Source of the DNA: Flavobacteriaceae bacterium UBA5950 | Lineage (GTDB): Bacteria; Bacteroidota; Bacteroidia; Flavobacteriales; Flavobacteriaceae | Reading direction: 5' to 3' | Length of the DNA stretch: 64,000 nucleotides | Assembly: GCA_002430545.1 (NCBI GenBank) | Contig: DJCM01000013.1 | Span: 55,913 to 119,912 of the forward strand | Part shown: positions 44,545 through 53,435 of the stretch, piece by piece | Layout: the number at the start of each line of letters is the position of its first letter | Position numbering within the stretch: the stretch's first letter is position 1 | Made by a program: the position numbers and the translations under genes | Notes under the pieces: model-generated | What the model saw: only the letters and a program-made list of their open reading frames with translations | Databases searched by the model: none | What the model was told of the DNA's origin: nothing

Positions 44545-45578
44545 AACGCCTTCCAGCCTTGTGCTTTGAGTGGTATCACCTCTTCAGCACGAGTGACCAG
44601 TGAAGGGACATCCCCCTCAGCAGTCATATGACCAATGATAGTCAAATTGGGATTGCCTTTGATGCTATCAAAGTCAGATGGCTTGATCGTAAACAGCAAT
44701 TCATAGTCCTCACCACCACTCAGTGCGATGGTCGTGCTGTCGAGAGTAAACTCCTCACAAACACTTATCAACTGCGGATCTAGGGGAATTTTGCTTTCAT
44801 ACACCCGACATCCAATGCCGCTTTGCTTACACAAGTGCATCACCTCTGACGATAAACCATCACTGATGTCAATCATGGAGGTGGGTTGTATTTTTAAATC
44901 ATGCAGAAGTTGCACTACATCTTTACGTGCTTCGGGTTTGAGTTGTCGTTCCACCAAATAGCTGTAAGGCTCCAAATCGGGTTGGTGTTGGGGATTGGCT
45001 TTAAACACCTCGTTTTCACGAGCCAGCACCTGCAAACCCATATACGCTCCCCCAATGTCTCCACTGACCACCAACAAATCGTTTTCGGCAGCACCATTTC
45101 GCAATACTGCCCCTGTTTTGGGGGCTACGCCCAAGGCAGTAACAGACAACTGCAAGCCCTGTTGGGAAGAGGTGGTATCGCCCCCAACCAAGTCCACACC
45201 ATAGGTTTTACACGCCAAGTGAATGCCTGCATACAGCTCCTCAACAGCTTCGAGAGGAAATCGATTGGACACTGCTATTGATACCAATACTTGTGTGGCG
45301 TCAGCACCCATTGCATAGATATCTGAAAGGTTGACCACCACTGCTTTGTAGCCCAAATGCTTGAGTGGCATATAGGCCAAATCGAAATGCACTCGTTCGA
45401 TAAGCATATCGGTCGTAACGACCGTTTCACCCTCGTGATTGATCACAGCAGCATCATCGCCTATGCCCAATACAGTGGAGGGCAAGGCAGCAGTTGCCGA
45501 TTTGGTCAGGTGTTCGATGAGGGCAAACTCCCCCAAGCTATCGAGAGGAGTTTTGGATGCTTTTTTGTCTTCTAACAT
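44541..45578 (-). CDS. thiL: Thiamine-monophosphate kinase
   Basis: The 345-residue PurM-like enzyme phosphorylates thiamine phosphate to the active diphosphate. Typical motifs are GEFALIEHLTK, LGIGDDAAVINHEGE (Mg-ATP binding), TTDMLIERVHFDLAYM, NLSDIYAMGADA, GGDTTSS and the C-terminal MIDISDGLSSEVMHL with LSGGEDYELLFT. No other thiamine gene is adjacent, and no THI-box riboswitch is visible upstream. The 248-base gap upstream is AT-rich. Confidence 0.95.
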   Translation of the reverse strand: MLEDKKASKTPLDSLGEFALIEHLTKSATAALPSTVLGIGDDAAVINHEGETVVTTDMLIERVHFDLAYMPLKHLGYKAVVVNLSDIYAMGADATQVLVSIAVSNRFPLEAVEELYAGIHLACKTYGVDLVGGDTTSSQQGLQLSVTALGVAPKTGAVLRNGAAENDLLVVSGDIGGAYMGLQVLARENEVFKANPQHQPDLEPYSYLVERQLKPEARKDVVQLLHDLKIQPTSMIDISDGLSSEVMHLCKQSGIGCRVYESKIPLDPQLISVCEEFTLDSTTIALSGGEDYELLFTIKPSDFDSIKGNPNLTIIGHMTAEGDVPSLVTRAEEVIPLKAQGWKAF

Positions 45579-45789
45579 GCAGTAAAATTAGGGTTTTTTA
45601 AGCGCATTTAAGTCATAAGTCGTGATGACCAAGCATATGATCATGAATTTAAAATGAGACCTCTCTTTTTTATTTATAAATTATTTTTTAAAAAAATTAC
45701 TTAACAGAAAAATAAAACATAAAAATCGCCAAAAACCGAAGTGCAATTGTGTAAAGCCTGCTACTGGCGATTATTTCTTTGGAATGTAC

Positions 45790-45797
45790 TATATTTG
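45790..45797 (+). promoter_or_regulatory. -7 promoter element of the suf operon
   Basis: TATATTTG matches TAnnTTTG exactly. It lies 29 bases upstream of the sufA GTG start at 45827 and downstream of in-frame upstream codons, which excludes the longer reading frame. I saw no clear -33 TTTG and no convincing IscR- or Fur-like site in the AT-rich gap 45579-45826. Confidence 0.55.
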
Positions 45798-45826
45798 TAT
45801 TCGAAAAACTCCTTAGAATTATCCTT

Positions 45827-46156
45827 GTGATAAAAGTATCTACACAAGCGCGAGAACAAATGAAGCAGATGATGCAGTCAGATGGCTACACCCTCAGCGA
45901 TTCTTTTGTGCGTGTAGGTGTTAAAAGTGGTGGTTGTTCGGGTCTGTCATACGATTTGAAGTTTGACAATGCCTTGGGAGAAGATGACAAACTGTTTGAA
46001 GACAATGATGTGCGTATCGTTGTCGATAAAAAGAGTTTTCTTTATCTGGTTGGTACAACCCTTGAATATTCAGGTGGTCTCAATGGTAAAGGGTTTGTGT
46101 TTAACAATCCCAATGCCAATCGCACTTGTGGGTGTGGTGAGAGTTTTTCGCTATAA
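45827..46156 (+). CDS. sufA: Fe-S cluster carrier SufA/HesB family
   Basis: The 109-residue A-type carrier has the three conserved cysteines: one in [12 protein letters not shown] and two in the C-terminal CGCGESFS. It takes clusters from SufBCD and passes them to target proteins. The start is GTG at 45827 (encoding [11 protein letters not shown]), matching family N-termini; an upstream in-frame start at 45779 lies before the promoter element and adds unrelated residues. It heads the operon sufA-sufB-lipoprotein-sufC-sufD-sufS-sufE-sufT-DUF2480. Confidence 0.93.
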   Translation: MIKVSTQAREQMKQMMQSDGYTLSDSFVRVGVKSGGCSGLSYDLKFDNALGEDDKLFEDNDVRIVVDKKSFLYLVGTTLEYSGGLNGKGFVFNNPNANRTCGCGESFSL

Positions 46157-46170
46157 AAAACAGGTTTGCT

Positions 46171-47616
46171 ATGGCCTATACAGAAGAAGAATTAAAAAAA
46201 GAACTCGAGTCCAAGGAGTATGCCTATGGATTCTACACCGACATCGAGTCGGATACCTTTCCCGTAGGATTGAATGAGGAGGTTGTTCGTGCGATATCCA
46301 AACGCAAAAACGAGCCTGCTTGGATGACCGAATGGCGACTAGAAGCCTATGAGGCATGGAGTGCCATGGAAGAGCCCGACTGGGCAAACGTGGACTACCC
46401 CAAGCCAGATTTTCAAGCCATTTCGTACTATTCAGCACCCAAAAAAGCACCCAAATACAACAGCTTGGACGAGGTGGATCCTGAGTTGCTCGACACCTTC
46501 AAAAAACTCGGCATCCCCGTCGAAGAACAAAAAAGACTTTCAGGCGTGGCAGTCGATATTGTGATGGACTCAGTTTCTGTTGCCACAACATTTAAAGAAA
46601 CCCTTGCCGAAAAAGGAATCATTTTTTGTTCTATTTCGGAAGCGATTAAAGAATATCCAGACCTAGTGCGCAAATACATCGGAACAGTGGTGCCACGCAA
46701 AGACAATTATTACGCAGCCCTCAACTCGGCAGTATTTTCTGATGGATCGTTTTGCTATATTCCAAAAGGGGTTCGTTGCCCAATGGAACTCTCAACCTAT
46801 TTTCGTATCAATCAGGCAGGCACAGGTCAGTTTGAACGCACACTCGTCATCGCTGATGAGGGGAGTTATGTGAGTTACCTCGAAGGTTGTACTGCCCCTG
46901 CTCGAGACGAAAATCAATTGCATGCCGCTGTGGTGGAGCTGGTTGCTCATGACCATGCAGAAATCAAATACTCGACTGTACAGAACTGGTTTCCTGGCGA
47001 TGCCGAAGGCAAAGGTGGGGTGTTTAATTTTGTTACCAAACGAGGGATATGCCACAAAAGCGCTAAAATCTCATGGACACAAGTGGAAACAGGCTCGGCA
47101 GTGACGTGGAAGTACCCCTCTTGTATCCTCAAAGGCGATGATAGCATTGGGGAGTTTTACTCTATCGCTGTGACCAACAATCACCAACAAGCCGATACAG
47201 GTACCAAAATGGTACACTTAGGTAAACGCACAAAAAGTACCATCATATCCAAAGGAATTTCTGCGGGTACTTCTCAAAACAGTTATCGTGGACTGGTCAA
47301 AATCAGCCCTCGAGCAGATGATGCTCGTAACTTTTCGCAGTGCGATTCACTGCTGATGGGTAACAAATGTGGGGCACATACGTTTCCTTACATAGAAGCC
47401 GTAAACAAAAGTGCCCAAATTGAACACGAAGCCACGACAAGCAAAATCGGTGAAGACCAAATTTTTTATTGCAACCAACGTGGCATCGATACCGAAAAAG
47501 CAATTGCACTCATCGTCAATGGCTTTAGTAAAGATGTATTAAATAAACTCCCAATGGAATTTGCTGTGGAAGCACAAAAACTCCTCGAAATTTCACTAGA
47601 AGGTTCTGTTGGATAA
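46171..47616 (+). CDS. sufB: Fe-S cluster assembly scaffold SufB
   Basis: The 481-residue scaffold component of SufBC2D shows [12 protein letters not shown] near the N-terminus, [20 protein letters not shown] in the middle, and the beta-helix core ([46 protein letters not shown]). The C-terminal cysteine region is [19 protein letters not shown], with the conserved Glu nearby. Clusters are built on this subunit. It lies 14 bases after sufA. Confidence 0.97.
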   Translation: MAYTEEELKKELESKEYAYGFYTDIESDTFPVGLNEEVVRAISKRKNEPAWMTEWRLEAYEAWSAMEEPDWANVDYPKPDFQAISYYSAPKKAPKYNSLDEVDPELLDTFKKLGIPVEEQKRLSGVAVDIVMDSVSVATTFKETLAEKGIIFCSISEAIKEYPDLVRKYIGTVVPRKDNYYAALNSAVFSDGSFCYIPKGVRCPMELSTYFRINQAGTGQFERTLVIADEGSYVSYLEGCTAPARDENQLHAAVVELVAHDHAEIKYSTVQNWFPGDAEGKGGVFNFVTKRGICHKSAKISWTQVETGSAVTWKYPSCILKGDDSIGEFYSIAVTNNHQQADTGTKMVHLGKRTKSTIISKGISAGTSQNSYRGLVKISPRADDARNFSQCDSLLMGNKCGAHTFPYIEAVNKSAQIEHEATTSKIGEDQIFYCNQRGIDTEKAIALIVNGFSKDVLNKLPMEFAVEAQKLLEISLEGSVG

Positions 47617-47626
47617 ATTCTAAAAG

Positions 47627-47986
47627 ATGAAAAAAAACCTACAAATTATCATTGTACTGCTATTCGTAGCAGCATGTACCACCCAACCAAAATCAAAAGC
47701 CGAAAGTATCACAGGTGAGTTTTTGTTTTATGACAACAACGCTGTGCTTAACACAGGAAGTGAAATTTATGGGGTAGTGGTGGATGACAAACTACACGAA
47801 CTTCACGCCCGAGTCGCACCCATTCAAAAAGATAGTTTTGACATGGTGCAAGTCTATATCAAAGGCCTGATTTCAAAAAACCCCAACGCTGAGGGATGGC
47901 CAGAAGTCATTACGATAAAAGATATTGACTCTGTTGCACCTTCAGCCCCATTTGAAAATCAAATGATAGAAATTCGAACAGAATAA
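47627..47986 (+). CDS. Small lipoprotein encoded inside the suf operon
   Basis: The 119-residue protein has a clear lipoprotein signal with Cys17 (VLLFVAACTTQP). The mature part is a compact beta-rich domain (ITGEFLFYDNNAVLNTGSEI, YGVVVDDKLHELHARVAP, MVQVYIKGLISKN, WPEVITIKDIDSV), somewhat like the OB-fold C-terminal domain of NlpE-type lipoproteins. It lies 10 bases after sufB and one base before sufC, so it must be co-expressed with them. I recall similar small lipoproteins at this place in other Flavobacteriia. A cell-envelope role linked to metal or oxidative stress is speculation. Confidence 0.75.
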   Translation: MKKNLQIIIVLLFVAACTTQPKSKAESITGEFLFYDNNAVLNTGSEIYGVVVDDKLHELHARVAPIQKDSFDMVQVYIKGLISKNPNAEGWPEVITIKDIDSVAPSAPFENQMIEIRTE

Positions 47987-47987
47987 T

Positions 47988-48734
47988 ATGCTGAGCATAG
48001 ACAACCTCCATGCCGAAGTAGAAGGCAAAGGGATTTTAAATGGAATCAACCTCGATATCAAGCCGGGAGAAGTCCATGCAATTATGGGGCCCAATGGCTC
48101 AGGGAAAAGTACGCTTTCCACAGTCATTGCAGGGCATGAGGACTATGAAGTCACCAAAGGAAGTCTTCTCTATCAGGGTGCTGATATCAGTGATCTGAGC
48201 GCCGATGAGCGTGCTCACTTGGGTATCTTTTTGTCCTTCCAATACCCAGTCGAAATCCCTGGTGTAACAGTGACGAACTTTATTAAAACAGCTATCAACG
48301 AAACCCGAAAAGGTCAAGGGCTTGAAGAAATGCCCGCCAATGTGATGCTGAAAAAAATCAAGGAGAAAGCAAAATTATTTTCCATCGATACGCAGTTTTT
48401 GTCACGTTCACTCAATGAAGGTTTTTCGGGAGGCGAGAAAAAACGAAATGAGATCTTTCAAATGGCGATGCTCGAACCCAAACTCGCCATACTCGACGAA
48501 ACAGATTCAGGGTTAGACATCGATGCCATGCGTGTCGTTGCCAATGGCGTCAATACGCTTCGAAACGATGACAATGCAATTATTGTCATTACGCATTACC
48601 AACGCTTGCTGGACTATATTGTTCCTGATTTTGTTCACGTACTTCACGAAGGTAAGATTGTGAAGTCTGGTGGTAAAGAATTGGCAATCGAACTCGAAGA
48701 AAAAGGATACGACTGGATCAAACAATCAATCTGA
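47988..48734 (+). CDS. sufC: Fe-S cluster assembly ATPase SufC
   Basis: The 248-residue ABC-type ATPase has Walker A (MGPNGSGKST), the Suf-specific signature region LNEGFSGGEKKRNEI, Walker B (LAILDETDSGLDID) and the switch His (IIVITHYQRLLDYI). It powers conformational change in SufBC2D. The start ATG at 47988 is one base after the lipoprotein stop, and the stop overlaps the sufD ATG. Confidence 0.97.
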   Translation: MLSIDNLHAEVEGKGILNGINLDIKPGEVHAIMGPNGSGKSTLSTVIAGHEDYEVTKGSLLYQGADISDLSADERAHLGIFLSFQYPVEIPGVTVTNFIKTAINETRKGQGLEEMPANVMLKKIKEKAKLFSIDTQFLSRSLNEGFSGGEKKRNEIFQMAMLEPKLAILDETDSGLDIDAMRVVANGVNTLRNDDNAIIVITHYQRLLDYIVPDFVHVLHEGKIVKSGGKELAIELEEKGYDWIKQSI

Positions 48735-50050
48735 TGGATTTACAAGAAAAACTTGTTGCTTCATACATGGCGCAGACTTCTACTTCGGAAGACAGCAAGC
48801 GTATGGCAAAACTACGCTCAACTGCCATTGAGACTTTTGAGCAACAAGGCTTTCCGACCAAAAAAATGGAGGAATGGAAATACACACCCCTCAATAAACT
48901 GGTGAAAACAGATTTTACTGTGTTTCCAAAGAAAAGTAAAAATGTTACCCTAACAGATGTGCAGCGATTTATCCTCCACGATGTTGACACCTATAAAATT
49001 GTCTTTGTCGATGGGGTATATAGTTCTTTTCTCTCCGAAACCACGCATGAGGGAATGGATGTGTGCTTGCTTTCTGCAGCGTTAAGTCAACCCAAATTCC
49101 GAAAAGTCATTGAGCAGTATTTTGACGCTGTTGCCGATTCGGAAGATTCCTTTACTGCACTTAATACTGCCTTTGGTCGAGAAGGAGCCTTTGTGCATAT
49201 CCCCAAAAAGAAACGTGTTGAAAAACCCATTCAAATCATCCATTTTTCGACAGGGGTCAATCAAAATCTGATGCTGCAGCCTCGCAACCTTGTTGTGGTG
49301 GAAGCTCAAAGTGAAGTGCAAATCATCGAAAGACATCAAAGCTTGTCCGATACAGCAGTACTAACCAATGTGGTGACTGAAATTTTTACGCACAAAGGCG
49401 CTCAAGTGGATTACTATAAAATCCAAAACGATTGTGAGGAAGCGTCATTGGTCGATAGCACTTACATCCATCAAGAAAAACACTCGCATGCCAAAGTGCA
49501 TACCTTTTCGTTTGGGGGTCAGTTTATTCGTAATAACCTGCACTTTTATCATAAAGACCAAGCCATTCAATCTACGATGAAAGGAATTACCCTAGTGGAA
49601 GGCAAGCAGTTGGTAGACCATCATACACTGGTACATCATGCACATCCCAATTCGGAAAGCCATCAAGAGTATAAGGGGATTTATGATGGCCAATCGACAG
49701 GGGTATTTAATGGCAAAATCGTTGTGGAGCAAGAAGCACAAAAAACCAATGCCTTTCAACAAAACAACAATATCTTGATGAGTGATAAGGCAACCATAAA
49801 TACAAAACCACAACTCGAGATTTTTGCAGATGATGTGCGTTGTAGCCATGGCTGTACCATTGGTCAGCTCGACGAAACAGCACTGTTTTATCTCCAAACA
49901 CGTGGGATTCCTAAAAAAGAAGCACGAGCACTATTAACCTATGCTTTTGCCAACAATGTTTTGGCAAGTGTAAATATCCCAGCAGTCAAAGCAAGAATCA
50001 ATGCCCTTATCGCGAAAAAATTAGGTGTTCATCTAGGTTTTAATCTATAA
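48734..50050 (+). CDS. sufD: Fe-S cluster assembly protein SufD
   Basis: The 438-residue SufB paralogue shows the N-terminal helical part (FPTKKMEEWKYTPLNKLVKT) and the beta-helix core (FVHIPKKKRVEKPIQIIHF, TFSFGGQFIRNN). The conserved end is DVRCSHGCTIGQLDETALFY with GIPKKEARALLTYAF. It forms the other half of the scaffold with SufB. The start ATG overlaps the sufC stop (ATGA arrangement), consistent with coupled translation. Confidence 0.96.
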   Translation: MDLQEKLVASYMAQTSTSEDSKRMAKLRSTAIETFEQQGFPTKKMEEWKYTPLNKLVKTDFTVFPKKSKNVTLTDVQRFILHDVDTYKIVFVDGVYSSFLSETTHEGMDVCLLSAALSQPKFRKVIEQYFDAVADSEDSFTALNTAFGREGAFVHIPKKKRVEKPIQIIHFSTGVNQNLMLQPRNLVVVEAQSEVQIIERHQSLSDTAVLTNVVTEIFTHKGAQVDYYKIQNDCEEASLVDSTYIHQEKHSHAKVHTFSFGGQFIRNNLHFYHKDQAIQSTMKGITLVEGKQLVDHHTLVHHAHPNSESHQEYKGIYDGQSTGVFNGKIVVEQEAQKTNAFQQNNNILMSDKATINTKPQLEIFADDVRCSHGCTIGQLDETALFYLQTRGIPKKEARALLTYAFANNVLASVNIPAVKARINALIAKKLGVHLGFNL

Positions 50051-50053
50051 TCA

Positions 50054-51271
50054 ATGGGGTTAGATCTAACAAACATTCGTGCCGATTTTCCCATACTTTC
50101 TCGCAAAGTCAATGGGCAGCCATTAGTCTATCTCGACAATGCCGCTACCTCTCAAACACCCACCCAAGTGATCGATGTAATTGCCGACTATTACCAACAG
50201 TACAATGCCAATATCCATCGCGGCGTGCATACCCTCAGTCAAGAGGCTACAGACAAGTTTGAACACGCACGAAAAACCATCCAAAAACATTTTAATATTC
50301 CAAAATCAAAAGAGGTAATTTTGACTTCTGGTACAACACATAGTATTAATCTCGTTGCTTTTGGATTTGGCACCCTTTTAGATCCTGGTGATGAGGTCAT
50401 TGTTTCGGCCTTAGAACATCACGCCAACATCGTGCCATGGCAAATGATGTGTGAACGCAGTGGTGCTGTTCTACGTGTGATTCCCATGACCGATGAAGGC
50501 ACACTGGATATGCATGCCTATGCCGAGTTGTTGAACAAAAAAACCAAACTGGTATTTGTCAATCATGTTTCCAACGCATTGGGTACGATCAATCCCATTG
50601 AAGAAATCATTAAAAAAGCCCATAAAACTGGTGCTGCAGTGCTTGTTGATGGCGCACAAGCCTGTGGGCATCTGAAGCCTAATCTCAAAAAAATCGATGT
50701 CGATTTTTATACAGTTTCGGCACATAAACTCTGTGGGCCAACAGGTATGGGGATGCTGTACGGAAAAGAAAAATGGCTCAATAAGCTCCCCCCCTATCAA
50801 GGAGGTGGCGAAATGATCGATGAGGTGACTTTTGAAAAAACCACCTATGCCGACCTTCCACACAAATTTGAGGCAGGTACTCCTAACATCTGTGGAGGGA
50901 TTGCCTTTGGTGCAGCACTCGATTATATGAACAGCATTGGTTTTGATGCAATTGAAAGCTATGAAGAGGAACTCCTTGACTATGCGACTGCAAAACTCAA
51001 TCAAATAGAGAGCTTACGCATTTATGGGAACACCAAACACAAAACAGCTGTGATTTCATTCAATATCGATTTGCTTCATCCCTATGACGTCGGCACCCTC
51101 CTCGATAAGATGGGGATTGCTGTTCGAACAGGTCATCACTGTGCAAAACCGATTATGGATTATTATAAGATTCCAGGCACCATTCGTGCCTCCTTTGCGT
51201 TTTATAACACCAAAGAAGAGGTGGATGCATTTGTCAATGGCGTTCAACGAGCAATTGCCATGTTGCGCTAA
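50054..51271 (+). CDS. sufS: Cysteine desulfurase SufS
   Basis: The 405-residue class V aminotransferase-fold enzyme releases sulfur from cysteine. It has VYLDNAATSQTP near the N-terminus, the PLP-lysine segment VSAHKLCGPTGMG, and the active-site cysteine loop in RTGHHCAKPIMDYY. The short loop marks the SufS-type (group II), which needs SufE. The gene starts three bases after sufD. Confidence 0.96.
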   Translation: MGLDLTNIRADFPILSRKVNGQPLVYLDNAATSQTPTQVIDVIADYYQQYNANIHRGVHTLSQEATDKFEHARKTIQKHFNIPKSKEVILTSGTTHSINLVAFGFGTLLDPGDEVIVSALEHHANIVPWQMMCERSGAVLRVIPMTDEGTLDMHAYAELLNKKTKLVFVNHVSNALGTINPIEEIIKKAHKTGAAVLVDGAQACGHLKPNLKKIDVDFYTVSAHKLCGPTGMGMLYGKEKWLNKLPPYQGGGEMIDEVTFEKTTYADLPHKFEAGTPNICGGIAFGAALDYMNSIGFDAIESYEEELLDYATAKLNQIESLRIYGNTKHKTAVISFNIDLLHPYDVGTLLDKMGIAVRTGHHCAKPIMDYYKIPGTIRASFAFYNTKEEVDAFVNGVQRAIAMLR

Positions 51272-51283
51272 TTTGTATTTTTG
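51254..51283 (+). promoter_or_regulatory. Internal promoter before sufE
   Basis: ATTG (51254-51257) and TATTTTTG (51276-51283) are separated by 18 bases, and the -7 element ends four bases before the sufE ATG at 51288. Transcription from here would be leaderless or nearly so, and would give sufE-sufT-DUF2480 separately from the full operon. Confidence 0.45.
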
Positions 51284-51287
51284 ACGT

Positions 51288-51710
51288 ATGACTGTAGAGC
51301 AAGTACAAGACGAAATCATAGAAGAGTTTTCACTTTTTGACGACTGGATGCAACGCTATGAGTATATGATTGAGCTGGGCAAGTCCCTGCCACTAATCGA
51401 TACCAAGCACAAAAACGATGACAACATCATCAAAGGGTGTCAAAGCAAAGTATGGGTGCACGCAGATATGGTTAACGAAAAAGTGGTGTTTACTGCCGAT
51501 AGCGATGCTGTCATCACCAAGGGGATTATTGCGATTCTTATTCGAACATTTTCCAACCAACCCCCACAAGATATTTTGGATGCCAATACAGATTTTATCG
51601 ACCAAATTGGTCTGAAAGATCATTTGTCTCCCACACGAGCCAATGGATTGGTATCAATGATCAAACAACTCAAACTATACGCCCTGGCGTATCAAACGCA
51701 ACTCAACTGA
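51288..51710 (+). CDS. sufE: Sulfur acceptor protein SufE
   Basis: The 140-residue protein accepts persulfide sulfur from SufS and passes it to SufB. The acceptor cysteine is in IIKGCQSKVWVHAD, and the N-terminal helical segment FDDWMQRYEYMIELGKSLP is typical. The start ATG at 51288 follows sufS by 16 bases. The last base of its stop overlaps the next ATG. Confidence 0.95.
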   Translation: MTVEQVQDEIIEEFSLFDDWMQRYEYMIELGKSLPLIDTKHKNDDNIIKGCQSKVWVHADMVNEKVVFTADSDAVITKGIIAILIRTFSNQPPQDILDANTDFIDQIGLKDHLSPTRANGLVSMIKQLKLYALAYQTQLN

Positions 51711-52021
51711 TGGAAGGACAAGAACTTGGAGACAAAATTGTTGGCGTACTCAAATCGATATACGATCCTGAAATCCCAGTCGATATTTATGAACTTGGAC
51801 TGATATATGATGTCTTTGTCAATGAAGACCAAGACGTGAAAGTGTTGATGACACTCACAACACCCAACTGCCCCGTAGCTGACTCTCTACCACAAGAAGT
51901 CAAAGACAAAGTCCAATCCCTCGACGAAGTTAAAGAAGCTGAGGTAGAACTTACTTTTGATCCGCCTTGGACACGAGACTTGATGAGTGAAGAAGCCAAA
52001 CTTGAACTCGGATTTTTATAA
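51710..52021 (+). CDS. SufT-like DUF59/MIP18 family Fe-S assembly protein
   Basis: The 103-residue protein is a stand-alone MIP18/DUF59 domain (LKSIYDPEIPVDIYELGLIY, MTLTTPNCPVADSLPQEV with the conserved Cys, VELTFDPPWTRDLM). Such proteins help mature Fe-S proteins, and in Bacteroidota they are usually encoded in the suf operon. The ATG overlaps the sufE stop by one base. The DUF2480 gene begins one base after its stop. Confidence 0.9.
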   Translation: MEGQELGDKIVGVLKSIYDPEIPVDIYELGLIYDVFVNEDQDVKVLMTLTTPNCPVADSLPQEVKDKVQSLDEVKEAEVELTFDPPWTRDLMSEEAKLELGFL

Positions 52022-52022
52022 G

Positions 52023-52520
52023 ATGAGCATTGTAAACCGCGTTGCAGAAAGCGGTCTGATCCAATTTGATCCCGCTACCTTAGTGAAAGATGCCAAAGTG
52101 ACTGTCGTGTCGCTATCATCTTTACTCAACGAGGATAAAATTTTACGAGAAAAAACCTTTCGACAAGCCATCGCTGCTCATGACTGGACAGTTTATAAAG
52201 GGCAATATGTGGGTTTGCATATCGCGGAAGACACTCTTGTTCCCCAATGGGCTGCCATGCTGATGACTAGCCATTTGCAATCACATGCAGCAGGGGTCTG
52301 TCTGGGAGATCATAATGCTGCCACGGCCTTGGCTTATGAATCGGCCTTGACAACACTCAAAGTCGAGGACTACAAACAAAAGAATATCATCATCAAGGGC
52401 TGTAGTGATGGTTCTGTTCCCGATTGGGTCTATGTGCGATTGATGGAAGTACTTCAACCCCATGCCAATCGCATTGCCTACGGAGAAGCATGCTCATCTG
52501 TACCACTTTATAAACGTTAG
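52023..52520 (+). CDS. DUF2480 family protein at the end of the suf operon
   Basis: The 165-residue protein starts MSIVNRVAESGLIQFDPATL and matches the DUF2480 family, which is largely restricted to Bacteroidota and encoded after sufT. It has three cysteines in conserved-looking settings (AAGVCLGDH, IIIKGCSDG, GEACSSVPLY), which could bind a cluster or metal, although this is inference. There is no signal peptide, so it is cytoplasmic. The location points to a late role in Fe-S maturation; no function is established. Confidence 0.82.
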   Translation: MSIVNRVAESGLIQFDPATLVKDAKVTVVSLSSLLNEDKILREKTFRQAIAAHDWTVYKGQYVGLHIAEDTLVPQWAAMLMTSHLQSHAAGVCLGDHNAATALAYESALTTLKVEDYKQKNIIIKGCSDGSVPDWVYVRLMEVLQPHANRIAYGEACSSVPLYKR

Positions 52521-52544
52521 TTTTTAAAATTAATAACCCCTCCA

Positions 52545-53435
52545 TTGAAAACCCTATCCGCTTTAATTCTAATTTTTTTTAGCACGTTTGCCTTTGCCCA
52601 AGAGAGTCAAAACAAGACAAGAGATCCTGTTGGAGGGATTTGGTCATATGGGGGCAAAACAGCACTATTGTTTAATCAGTCTGCTTTTAGCAACTGGGCT
52701 TCTGGAGGGATCAACAATGTGTCACTTACTTTGGGTATTGATTATGAAATCAATTATAAAGAAAATGGATGGTCTTGGGACACCAAAGGCAAAGCTTCTT
52801 ATGGATTGAGCTATTTGGAAGGGGATAAGTTTCTAAAGAAAACCAATGATCGCTTGGATGTCAATTCGCTGTTGGGAAAAGAATTTTCGAATACATGGAG
52901 CTATTCCACCATTTTGAATTTTAAATCACAAATTGCTCGTGGGTACCGTTTTGGAACAGATGATAAGGGCGAAGAGACACGCAGTTTAAAAACACATTTT
53001 TTCTCCCCTGCCTACTTGCAGTTTGGTGTTGGTTTATACTGGAAGAAATCAAAAGATTCATGGGTAAACATCGCTCCCTTTACACAGCGAATTACTTTTG
53101 TTAGCAGACAATTCACCAATGATCTTGAAGACGGAAAGACTTATTTTGGTGTGTTAAAAGGGGCGAATCACCTCTTTGAATTGGGTGCCTCAATCACTGG
53201 TTTTTACAAATTTGAAGCCATGAAAAATGTATTTATAGAAAATCGATTGGCCGTTTACAGCGATTACTTGGGCAAGCCCGAAAACATCGATTTTGATTAC
53301 ACCTTGGCTGCTGAAATGAAAGTCAATGAGCTTATCAGCACGCAACTCGAGGTGCAGTTTGTCTACGACGACAATGCCGTACAAGCACTTCAAGCTCGTG
53401 AAATCTTTGGTATTGGGGTGCGTATGTTGCTTTAA
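52545..53435 (+). CDS. DUF3078 outer-membrane-type protein
   Basis: The 296-residue protein has a signal peptide (MKTLSALILIFFSTFAFAQE) and then the DUF3078 pattern GGKTALLFNQSAFSNWASGG, SLTLGIDYEINYKENGWSW and many alternating amphipathic strands ending in GIGVRMLL. This suggests an outer-membrane beta-barrel conserved in Bacteroidota, with unknown function. The start appears to be TTG at 52545; no ATG gives a full signal peptide. It is 24 bases after DUF2480 and could be read with the suf operon. It converges on hflX, overlapping by four bases. Confidence 0.82.
   Translation: MKTLSALILIFFSTFAFAQESQNKTRDPVGGIWSYGGKTALLFNQSAFSNWASGGINNVSLTLGIDYEINYKENGWSWDTKGKASYGLSYLEGDKFLKKTNDRLDVNSLLGKEFSNTWSYSTILNFKSQIARGYRFGTDDKGEETRSLKTHFFSPAYLQFGVGLYWKKSKDSWVNIAPFTQRITFVSRQFTNDLEDGKTYFGVLKGANHLFELGASITGFYKFEAMKNVFIENRLAVYSDYLGKPENIDFDYTLAAEMKVNELISTQLEVQFVYDDNAVQALQAREIFGIGVRMLL

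Noticed and set aside
45779..45826. Longer SufA reading frame beginning at 45779
   Set aside because: The extra codons cover the -7 promoter element and are unlike family N-termini; the GTG at 45827 gives the conserved start.
45579..45826. AT-rich gap as a thiamine riboswitch or non-coding RNA gene
   Set aside because: No THI-box-like conserved segments and no strong stem with a T-run were found; only the suf -7 element is supported.
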